13,570 nucleotides of DNA from Propionibacteriaceae bacterium (GTDB taxonomy: Bacteria; Actinomycetota; Actinomycetes; Propionibacteriales; Propionibacteriaceae). A program made the translations under genes and the position numbers. Below the pieces are notes generated by a model, which was not told the DNA's origin, ran no database searches, and was given only the letters and a program-made list of their open reading frames with translations. Each line of letters opens with the position of its first letter. Position 1 is the first letter of the stretch. Shown in pieces: positions 1 to 5,802 of the stretch. The stretch spans positions 1 to 13,570 of the forward strand of contig JAITSW010000160.1 in the NCBI GenBank assembly GCA_031287505.1, given 5' to 3'.

Positions 1-297
1 GTCGAAGCCCAACAGGCGACAAGGAAGATACCCTTCCTGAGAATCAAAATCAAAACCCTCGGGAAAATCTAGGCGAAGATCATAACGCGTCAAGAATTGG
101 AGGCAATCATCCTTCGAGAAGACCGATCCCCCCGGAAGGGTAACCCACAAATCAGCGCTCACAATCCCCCAACCTTTGCAAAGACTCGCAACAACGTTCC
201 CATGGTCAATCATAAACCTATCGAAAAGATCGACAACCGGTTCCTCAAAGTCCTCCAGCGGGCAATCCCCGCCGAAGCCTTCCACGCCCAACTGCAA
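1..297 (-). CDS. Hypothetical protein, 5' part only (cut by left edge)
   Basis: The minus strand is open from just after a TGA at 300-298 to the window edge, about 97 to 99 codons, and the reading frame has protein-like composition (rich in Asp, Phe, Leu and Gly, with stretches such as GWGIVSADLWVTLPGG and CLQFLTRYDLRLDFPEG). I do not recognise a family. Possible starts are TTG at 297 or 291, or GTG at 285; a GGAG at 304-301 lies 9 bases before the TTG at 291. Upstream, in the same frame, an ATG at 360 with GGGAG nine bases before it opens 20 codons that end at the TGA. The gene may therefore be nonsense-interrupted, or it may simply restart after the stop. The 3' end lies outside the window. 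The plus-strand open frames here are less convincing. Confidence 0.45.
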   Translation of the reverse strand, partial: MQLGVEGFGGDCPLEDFEEPVVDLFDRFMIDHGNVVASLCKGWGIVSADLWVTLPGGSVFSKDDCLQFLTRYDLRLDFPEGFDFDSQEGYLPCRLLGFD

Positions 298-376
298 TCA
301 CTCCAAGCCGCACCCCGTTGCACCCCGTGCACTTCGGTTTGGAAAACGGGAGTCAGCCATCAGAATGATCTCCCGA

Positions 377-382
377 TATAAT
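377..382 (+). promoter_or_regulatory. Possible -10 box upstream of the serpin gene
   Basis: A perfect TATAAT lies about 92 bases upstream of the serpin start. No convincing TTGACA-like box is found 16-18 bases upstream, so the call rests on the -10 alone. A second, weaker TATATT at 448-453 lies closer to the start and would give a leader of roughly 14 bases. Confidence 0.3.
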
Positions 383-462
383 ACGGAGGACAACGGCTCC
401 GAAGGCAGCAGCTTAAACTAGTCGAATAACTGGAATTTGGGGTCGACTATATTCCGTATATG

Positions 463-469
463 AGGGGGA
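463..469 (+). promoter_or_regulatory. Ribosome binding site fixing the GTG start of the serpin
   Basis: A purine-rich AGGGGGA lies about 4 to 5 bases before GTG at 474. This supports the GTG start, which also yields a complete lipoprotein signal peptide. Confidence 0.6.
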
Positions 470-473
470 AACA

Positions 474-1742
474 GTGACCAGACTTCGCCAAGTGGCAATA
501 GTGACAGTGGTTGTGAGCCTAGCGATGGGCATTTTTGGGTGTACCAGCACTTCTCCAGGCTCAGCCAATCCGTCCGATAGCCAGGTGCTCTTGGCGGAAC
601 CTTCAAATGATCAGGCTAAGGTGCTCACAGCTTTCGGGGAAAAGCTGTTTACCGAGGTGGAGGCTGATCCAGAGAAGGTCAACGCGGTGATTTCGCCGAT
701 GTCGTTGTTCTTCGCCCTCGGACTGGCCGGGGAAGGTGCCGCGGGTGCGACCCAAGAGGCGTTCCAGCAGGCGATTGGGCTTGACAAAGAGCAAACGCGT
801 CGCATTGCCGCGTATCTGGTCAAAGAGATTTCTAATCTCGGGCAAGGCACCACGGTGAATATTGCCAATTCGACTTGGTTGGACGAGTCTCTCAAACTCG
901 ATCCGGATTACACCCCTCTTGTTAAGGCCTACTATGCCGCTGAAGTTTTCAATCAAGACTTGCAGGCTTCTGGAGCGGTTGACCAGATTAACGGCTGGGT
1001 GAACGGGAAAACTAATGGTTTGATTCCGACCATCCTCGATGACCTGTCTCCTGATGAAGTCGCGTCGATGGTTGCGGTGTTAGTTGACGCGATCTATCTA
1101 AAGGCTGAATGGGCCGCCAAATTTGATCCGGAAATGACTTCGGTTGGGCGCTTTTCGTTATCTGGAGGTTCGCCGGTCGAGGCAGAATTCCTGGCAGCCA
1201 AAGCGATGGAGCAGCGGTACTTCGATGTCGGCGATTCTCACGGGGTGCTGCTGCCGTATAAAGACGGACGGCTGGCTTTCCTTGCGGTGACAGCCAAAGA
1301 AGGCACCGACTTGCCGAAGCTGGCCGGTGATTCCATCAATAGTTGGATTACCGCTGCGGCTCCGACTCCGAACGTCAAAGTGGTCATGCCAAAGTTTAAA
1401 ACTACTTTTAAAAAAGACTTGAAGAATGACCTGATTGCGCTCGGATTGGGTAATGCCTTCGATCCTGACGCCGCCGATTTCAGCGAGTTGGGAACCAGCT
1501 CGACTGGCGAGAATCTTGCGATAACGAATGTTCTTCACAAGGTCGATATCGCGGTCGGCGAAGAGGGGACAGAGGCTGCGGCAGCCACCGCCGTGATAAT
1601 GGCGCCAACAAGTGCTCAGGTGGAAGAGACGCCGGTGGTTTTCGATCATCCTTACCGCTATGCGGTTGTTGATACCCAAACTGGTATTCCGCTGTTCCTG
1701 GGAGCGATAAATGATCCCTCTTTGGCTCCTTTCCCGAGCTGA
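474..1742 (+). CDS. Serpin-family protease inhibitor, predicted lipoprotein
   Basis: A 422-residue serpin. Residues 1-22 are a short charged start plus a hydrophobic segment ending IFG before Cys23, a usable lipobox, so the protein is probably lipid-anchored on the outer face of the membrane. The serpin fold covers about residues 45-420. The reactive-centre hinge at 363-374 (EEGTEAAAATAV) fits the small-residue consensus of inhibitory serpins. Counting from Gly365 as P15 puts the scissile bond at Thr379-Ser380, preceded by Pro378; the loop is about three residues longer than in alpha-1-antitrypsin on the C-terminal side, so P1 is provisional. The tail has the usual FDHPYRYAVVD and IPLFLGAINDP strands. 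The family traps serine or cysteine proteases by covalent suicide inhibition. Bacterial serpins such as that of Bifidobacterium act on host or competitor proteases; a similar role here is inference. Confidence 0.93.
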   Translation: MTRLRQVAIVTVVVSLAMGIFGCTSTSPGSANPSDSQVLLAEPSNDQAKVLTAFGEKLFTEVEADPEKVNAVISPMSLFFALGLAGEGAAGATQEAFQQAIGLDKEQTRRIAAYLVKEISNLGQGTTVNIANSTWLDESLKLDPDYTPLVKAYYAAEVFNQDLQASGAVDQINGWVNGKTNGLIPTILDDLSPDEVASMVAVLVDAIYLKAEWAAKFDPEMTSVGRFSLSGGSPVEAEFLAAKAMEQRYFDVGDSHGVLLPYKDGRLAFLAVTAKEGTDLPKLAGDSINSWITAAAPTPNVKVVMPKFKTTFKKDLKNDLIALGLGNAFDPDAADFSELGTSSTGENLAITNVLHKVDIAVGEEGTEAAAATAVIMAPTSAQVEETPVVFDHPYRYAVVDTQTGIPLFLGAINDPSLAPFPS

Positions 1743-2387
1743 GCGATGCTGCTGAAGCCAGGTAGTTTTCGTTGAAGCCGAAGGCCGGTGGACGAGATAT
1801 TCCTCAGGCTGAATCTATGGTCTCAGCGTCGTCCAGGCAGCTGATTGTGGGCGGACGCCAGCTAGGAGTTCTCGGGAGATGTTTAGCTGATTTGCGAGAT
1901 CGTCCACCAATTTGATCCCTGACGATGCGGCAAATCTGCCGGCATCGGAGAACCTTTCAAAATCTGTTGCGCATAGCCGTCAAAGTTCTTCAAGGCAGCG
2001 ACTGCCTCCTCTGTGTCTGCTGCCAAATCTGCGGGGATGAGCGGGGAATACCCGGCAATGCGGGTAGGCACGGTTGAGTGATACAGCCCAGTGCCTGCGA
2101 CGATTTTGCGCCGAGACGACATTCCGTCATCCAGCGCAATCTATTGGTGTTCTGTCTGCCCAACAGCAGGTATCTCCAAAGGAAGAGTATCCATAGACAC
2201 TGTGTTAATAACAGTTTGCGCAATATGTGTAACTAATGGACATGTGGAGTTATACTTCTGCGCACAACACGCCCCTTGGAACAGCAATAACTGACGGCAA
2301 TGCAGAGTTTTGTGGCGGAAAGAGTTGCAGCGATGACCAGTTCGCGGTTTTCGTCCACGGAGTAATCATCCTGGGTTTTCCTCAGTA
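1743..2387. other. Gene-poor stretch between serpin and kinase genes
   Basis: No intact gene is seen in these 645 bases. The middle holds a Fic-like remnant on the minus strand, listed separately. The part from 2123 to 2387 is more AT-rich, with short broken frames on both strands and a weak operator-like dyad (ACTGT, 7 bases, ACAGT at 2199-2215). No clear terminator follows either flanking gene. Confidence 0.5.
1883..2122 (-). pseudogene. Remnant of a Fic-family protein (N-terminal domain only)
   Basis: The 79-residue frame resembles the N-terminal helical region of actinobacterial Fic/DOC proteins: GTGLYHSTVPTRIAGYSPLIP followed by an Asp/Ala-rich helix (ADLAADTEEAVAALKNFDGYA). The resemblance stops after about residue 55, and the frame ends at residue 79. 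Nothing resembling the catalytic HPFxxGNGR motif is present, so no AMP-transferase activity is expected. A second minus-strand frame overlaps the 3' part and continues to a TAG at 1817-1815, encoding KLVDDLANQLNISRELLAG; it may come from a frameshift or from another fragment. There is no obvious ribosome site, and a TAG lies seven codons before the ATG. The family call is from remembered pattern, not from a search. Confidence 0.45.
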
Positions 2388-4232
2388 TTAGGGTTCGAAG
2401 AGGTGGTTGTTTTCACCGTTGGGGCGAACCATCCAGATGTTCTCGTTATCGTCTTTGTTCTGGTAGAAGATCCAGCCGCCGGCAATATTTGGGAAAGCGG
2501 AAGGGGCTTTGGCAAGGGTTGTTTGCGATTTGCCGTCCAGGCTCAATAGCACCAAGCTTTGATCGTCGGGGCTGGATACCGCGATGCCGTAGGGGGAGGC
2601 ATTTGTGAACGAGTATGACCCCGGCGTCAACTCCATTTGGATTCCGTCCGACAAGTTGTGGGAAATGACCCTGCCCGGGACGGTGAAATCCGAGAAATAG
2701 ATCTTGCCGTCGTAGTAGGAGAGCCATGCGGTCTCGGCAGCGTAGATCACCGTCTCCTTGCCGGTGGCGAGGTCGATGCGGAAGAGCTTTCGGCCCTCTG
2801 CCCCCTTGGCGTAATACACATACCCATCCACCAAAACCCGATAGTAGGCTTCTTGGCCTTCGTCCACCCTTGACAGGGTTTTCCCGTCAAAATCCACCTG
2901 GGTTAGGGCCAGACCCTGGAAGCTGTCCGCTATGTAGAGGGCGTTATTGCTCACAATGGCAGCTCCGACTCGATCGTTGACCAGCATTTTCGAAGTTGAG
3001 GTGGCAAGGTCAAGTTGCCACAGCGAACCGCCGTCCACGAAATAGAGCGCGCCCTGGTAGTAGTTGAGGCTCTTTGGGTCGGCGAAGTCCCACTTCTTGA
3101 TGGATCTGCCACCCCCGTCCAACTGGTGGATGGCACCCTTGGCAGCCAAGTAGATAGAGCCGTCTCCCTCGACCGCATAACCTCCGTTGACCAAGTTGCC
3201 CGGGAGGTTTCCGTCCTTTGCCGAGTCGAAGAGGAAATCAGATGTTCCGGTGGCGGGCGGACTCTGCGGTGGCTGGTTTTCCCCCTGTGGGGAGGCATTT
3301 GCAGGTGTGGAGGATTCCGGGGGGCGGATGGAGGACGGCGACTCAAACAGATTCGCCATAAACGCGGTACCCGTCCCCAAGGCTCCGACGGCAAGGACGC
3401 CTATGGTGATGCCGATTGCCAGCTTTTGGCGACGGTTGGCGGGATCCAATTTCTTGAGGATGGCGGACGCGCTTTGGAAGCGTCCGCCTGGGTCGAATGC
3501 GATGCATTTGCCGATCAGTTTTCGCAGTCCGGTATCGGGAATCGCAGCCTCCCAGCCTTGCCTAGATGGACTCCCGGTCGCAAGATAGATCATCACGATG
3601 CCCAACGCGTAGATGTCGGTCTGGGGACTGGTCTGGGCGTAGCCGTACTGTTCGGGAGCGGCGTAGGGGAGCGTCCCGGCAAAATGGGTGTCGGACCCCT
3701 CCCCGTCCTTGAAGGTGCGGGCGATACCGAAATCGGTCAAGCCGAAACTGCCATCCGGTCCGGCGATAATGTTCTGCGGCTTCAGGTCTCGATGAATCAC
3801 CGGAGGATTCTGTGTGTGAATGTAGTCCAGAATGGTTGCGAGTTGTAATGCCGCCGCCCGGATCTGCGGCGGGGTGAATGTTCTGCGAGAGATCACCTCG
3901 TCTAGTGGAGTGCCCTCCAAGTACTGCCGGGCTAGGTAGCTCCGCCCATCATGGACGAGCGCGCCATAGGCTTTCGGAATGCCGGGATGGTCCAGTTGAG
4001 TCAGAACGTCGTACTCGGTGTCCTGGACTTCGCCGGGGTTTACCGCCGCTGATCGCAAAATGACCTTGTCTTTGGTTCGGCGGTCGACGGCAAGGAGCAC
4101 TTCCTTGTCGGCAGTGAGTTTCAAACAGTCTTCAATGGTGTAGGGCTCGATGAATTGTGCTGGCCAACGCGCAGAGATCTGTGCGTTCAGGTTCTGGTTA
4201 TAGTTGGCCAAGAAGGCTTCCGCATCACTCAT
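2388..4232 (-). CDS. Membrane Ser/Thr protein kinase with extracytoplasmic beta-propeller-like domain
   Basis: A kinase of 614 residues from ATG 4232, chosen because GGAG sits 5 bases upstream; the frame also allows a GTG at 4289, but that lies inside a repeat with no room for a ribosome site. The kinase domain spans about 30-265. Visible motifs are HPGIPKAYG, the catalytic loop HRDLKPQN (His147-Asn154), DFG (167-169) and APE (192-194). Where VAIK is expected the sequence reads VILR, so the ATP-anchoring Lys is Arg60, and the glycine loop is also degenerate. Residues about 271-296 are a single membrane helix, followed by a Pro/Ser-rich linker. The outer part, 332-614, has repeated strand motifs (GALYFVDGGSLWQLDLAT, GYVYYAKG, GKIYFSDF) like DUF5050-type propellers. 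It is probably a receptor kinase, transcribed divergently from the HTH regulator. Its substrate is unknown. Confidence 0.9.
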   Translation of the reverse strand: MSDAEAFLANYNQNLNAQISARWPAQFIEPYTIEDCLKLTADKEVLLAVDRRTKDKVILRSAAVNPGEVQDTEYDVLTQLDHPGIPKAYGALVHDGRSYLARQYLEGTPLDEVISRRTFTPPQIRAAALQLATILDYIHTQNPPVIHRDLKPQNIIAGPDGSFGLTDFGIARTFKDGEGSDTHFAGTLPYAAPEQYGYAQTSPQTDIYALGIVMIYLATGSPSRQGWEAAIPDTGLRKLIGKCIAFDPGGRFQSASAILKKLDPANRRQKLAIGITIGVLAVGALGTGTAFMANLFESPSSIRPPESSTPANASPQGENQPPQSPPATGTSDFLFDSAKDGNLPGNLVNGGYAVEGDGSIYLAAKGAIHQLDGGGRSIKKWDFADPKSLNYYQGALYFVDGGSLWQLDLATSTSKMLVNDRVGAAIVSNNALYIADSFQGLALTQVDFDGKTLSRVDEGQEAYYRVLVDGYVYYAKGAEGRKLFRIDLATGKETVIYAAETAWLSYYDGKIYFSDFTVPGRVISHNLSDGIQMELTPGSYSFTNASPYGIAVSSPDDQSLVLLSLDGKSQTTLAKAPSAFPNIAGGWIFYQNKDDNENIWMVRPNGENNHLFEP

Positions 4233-4237
4233 TCTTG

Positions 4238-4241
4238 CTCC
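4238..4241 (-). promoter_or_regulatory. Ribosome binding site deciding the kinase start
   Basis: On the minus strand GGAG is followed by CAAGA and then ATG at 4232. This 5-base spacing favours the ATG over the upstream GTG at 4289 and ATG at 4256, and leaves the tandem repeat outside the coding sequence. Confidence 0.55.
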
Positions 4242-4285
4242 AGACTCCAATGTCATAGGCGTTCCAAACCAGTCTATTGCGGTTT

Positions 4286-4458
4286 TCACCTCAATCGGGT
4301 CTGTCCGGCTTTGCCGTCGAGACCCTCAATCGGTTCGGAAGCGGAAACTATTTCCCCTTCTCTCACCTCAATCGGGTCTGTCCGGCTTTGCCGTCGAGAC
4401 CCTCAATCGGCTCAAGATTGAAAACAAGTTTTCACTCTCTTCACCTCAATCGGGTCTG
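4286..4458. repeat. 77-78 bp tandem repeat with hairpin units (2 full copies and 1 partial)
   Basis: A unit beginning TCACCTCAATCGGGTCTG occurs at 4286, 4363 and 4441. The first two copies are identical for about 48 bases and end in ACCCTCAATCGG; the third stops after about 18 bases. Within each full copy GGGTCT (4297-4302; 4374-4379) pairs with AGACCC (4320-4325; 4397-4402), enclosing CGGC-TTT-GCCG, and CTCAATCGG flanks the hairpin on both sides. The 30-31 bases between copies differ in sequence, but each carries an inverted repeat at the same offset: GGAAA/TTTCC at 4343-4355 and TGAAAAC/GTTTTCA at 4419-4434. The array lies between divergent kinase and regulator genes. It could be an operator array, an intergenic mobile-type repeat or a decayed CRISPR; no cas gene is in view. 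Confidence 0.8.
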
Positions 4459-4459
4459 C

Positions 4460-4471
4460 TGTATGCATACA
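4460..4471. promoter_or_regulatory. Perfect 12-bp palindrome, candidate operator
   Basis: TGTATGCATACA is a perfect palindrome directly after the truncated third repeat copy. It lies 6 bases upstream of TATGAT (4478-4483), which could be the -10 box of the HTH gene. The position suits a repressor site, possibly autoregulation by the HTH protein; this is inference. Confidence 0.4.
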
Positions 4472-4477
4472 AATCAC

Positions 4478-4483
4478 TATGAT
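4478..4483 (+). promoter_or_regulatory. Possible -10 box for the HTH regulator
   Basis: TATGAT is one base off the consensus and lies about 57 bases upstream of the ATG at 4540. A good -35 box is not evident. Confidence 0.25.
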
Positions 4484-4539
4484 TGCGCTTGGAAAACCGT
4501 GTCAACGACGACAGGCGGGCAGAAAGGGGATAGCTGTCC

Positions 4540-4992
4540 ATGCCCCACGCTGATTCACTCGATTCTCAGCGGATGCTGAGGATGCTCAAAAGTGACCATT
4601 TCCCCACGGCGGACGGGGAGGGCAAAGCGAGTGGATCTTTTCTTCCTAGTGTCAAAGAGTTCTTCGACGATGTATTCCGCGAGACGAGGTTGCAGCGCAG
4701 CGACGTAATCCGCAAGGCCGGGATTTCGCGAACGTACGGGTATCAGATCATGGACGGTACCCGACGCGGCAAGCGGGACTACTACATCGCCATAGCTTTT
4801 GCGATGGAGTTGGATTTACGGACGACGCAACGGCTATTAGCGGTCACCGAATGCGGTTCCCTACACCCGCTGGTGAAACGCGACGCGGCATTGATCCACG
4901 CCATACACAACAAATACGATCTATTGCGGCTCTACACATTTCTTCTGGAGTTGGAGTTATTGCCGCTGGATACCGGCACAGAATCCGCTTGA
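4540..4992 (+). CDS. Helix-turn-helix (XRE-like) transcriptional regulator
   Basis: A 150-residue cytoplasmic protein. Residues 37-75 (VKEFFDDVFRE...RSDVIRKAGISRTYGYQIMDGTR) form a lambda-repressor-like helix-turn-helix, with recognition-helix sequence SRTYGYQIMDG. The following RDYYIAIAFAMELDLRTTQRLL and RDAALIHAIHNKYDLLRLYTFLLELELLPL complete the all-helical layout. I recall proteins of this type encoded next to HPGIP-type Ser/Thr kinases, mainly in Firmicutes. The N-terminal 34 residues look disordered. An AGGGGA at 4525-4530 lies 9 bases before the ATG. It is divergent from the kinase gene and separated from it by the tandem repeat, so it probably controls that shared promoter region and may be a target of the kinase. 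Both roles are inferred. Confidence 0.8.
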   Translation: MPHADSLDSQRMLRMLKSDHFPTADGEGKASGSFLPSVKEFFDDVFRETRLQRSDVIRKAGISRTYGYQIMDGTRRGKRDYYIAIAFAMELDLRTTQRLLAVTECGSLHPLVKRDAALIHAIHNKYDLLRLYTFLLELELLPLDTGTESA

Positions 4993-5032
4993 GCTGCCGC
5001 TGCCGGGATAGGCGCGAGGCCAGGTGCCATTC

Positions 5033-5049
5033 CCCGCACAGTCTGCGGG
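5033..5049 (+). terminator. Weak hairpin after the HTH gene
   Basis: CCCGCA and TGCGGG form a perfect 6-bp stem with a 5-base loop, 41 bases after the HTH stop codon. There is no T-run, only a mixed GCTTATCCATTTC tail, so intrinsic termination is doubtful. Confidence 0.25.
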
Positions 5050-5132
5050 AGCTTATCCATTTCAATCGCCGTCGTTATGCTGTTCGCATTGCTGTGCCAC
5101 AATCAACATAGGCGATACTAAGGAGTGCGACC

Positions 5133-5654
5133 ATGTCGATTTTGGACGATGAGGTCTTGGAATGGCAATGGGAATTGGCGATGCTCTGCCTGGAAGTGAT
5201 CAAGCCAGAAGGTGCGCAGAAGCCACTGGTCGACGCAGATGAAGTCTGCTTTCTGGGAGTCTTCGGTGATTTCCCCAAGGGACTCTCGTATCTTGAAGGA
5301 GGCGTTTTCAGAGTGCCCCCGGAAATCTACTACGTTGGCATGGAGAAGGGCGACCTAATCGCTGCGGATAAGTGGCAGGAAAAGATTGGACAAGCCCGAT
5401 GGGAACAGGCCTTCACGGACTTTTCGCGCAAGATGGGCGAACTCGAAGCCATCTACGCAAAACACGGGCGGAAGCGGGCTAAAGCGATCCGCAACGTCAT
5501 AGTGCTGGCCAATGGAGACGCCATGACAACCTACGACTTCGATCTCGACCCCAGTCCGCATCCATCGATGACTGCCGCCGACGCGTTCTTCGACTACTGG
5601 ATGATGGAGTCGGTAAACTGCGGCAGCGCCTACAAAGTGCTGTTGGATGAATAG
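5133..5654 (+). CDS. Hypothetical protein, 173 aa
   Basis: I do not recognise a certain family. The start is well supported: AAGGAG at 5120-5125, 7 bases before ATG. The protein is acidic and aromatic, without signal peptide or membrane segment, so cytoplasmic. The N-terminal half (EVLEWQWELAMLCLEVIKPEG) looks helical. The centre has a charged helix (KWQEKIGQARWEQAFTDFSRKMGELEAIYAKHG). It is followed by a strand pair RNVIVLANGDAMTTYDFDLDP (residues about 122-142) and a C-terminal helix. The helix plus 'NGD...YDFD' pattern faintly recalls DUF600/YezG-like immunity proteins, but this is weak and no toxin gene is nearby. It lies 140 bases downstream of the HTH gene, in the same direction, and could share its transcript. 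Confidence 0.7.
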   Translation: MSILDDEVLEWQWELAMLCLEVIKPEGAQKPLVDADEVCFLGVFGDFPKGLSYLEGGVFRVPPEIYYVGMEKGDLIAADKWQEKIGQARWEQAFTDFSRKMGELEAIYAKHGRKRAKAIRNVIVLANGDAMTTYDFDLDPSPHPSMTAADAFFDYWMMESVNCGSAYKVLLDE

Positions 5655-5656
5655 CC

Positions 5657-5741
5657 TTTTGGAGATCCCGGCACGTTACAAAGGGTCGTCCCCAAGTAAC
5701 GTTCCCCAAGTACCCAGGTAACGTTTTGGAGAGTTCCCGGC
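5657..5741. repeat. Short repeats in the convergent gap
   Basis: TTTTGGAGATCCCGGC at 5657-5672 recurs as TTTTGGAGAGTTCCCGGC at 5724-5741. CCCCAAGTA occurs at 5690 and 5704. The heptamer GTAACGT occurs at 5696 and 5718, and inverted at 5673-5679, so alternative 7-bp stems are possible. The second stem is followed by TTTT on the plus strand, so the region might act as a weak terminator for the gene ending at 5654. The minus-strand frame through it is an artefact of the repeat. Confidence 0.5.
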
Positions 5742-5802
5742 GGCTTGATGTGAACGTCGTCGGACACCCCGGATTCACCTCGATGAGATAGCCGAAACCC
5801 AC

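Noticed and set aside
97..381. Plus-strand open frame near the left edge
   Set aside because: The minus-strand frame over the same bases has more protein-like composition and reaches the edge. The plus frame has no good ribosome site.
2199..2215. ACTGT/ACAGT dyad
   Set aside because: Five-base arms in an AT-rich gap are easily due to chance, and no intact gene start lies nearby.
3015..3848. Long plus-strand open frame of 277 codons
   Set aside because: It runs antisense to the kinase gene, has low-complexity composition and no recognisable domain; the kinase frame is certain.
4286..4458. CRISPR array
   Set aside because: Spacing (48-base repeats, 30-31-base gaps) is CRISPR-like, but there are only two full copies. 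The gaps share an inverted repeat at the same place and partial similarity, and no cas gene is nearby. A decayed array is not fully excluded.
5497..5802. Minus-strand open frame of 101 codons
   Set aside because: It spans the convergent gap and the end of the unknown gene, and its sequence is made by the intergenic repeats (LGNVTWGRP-like).
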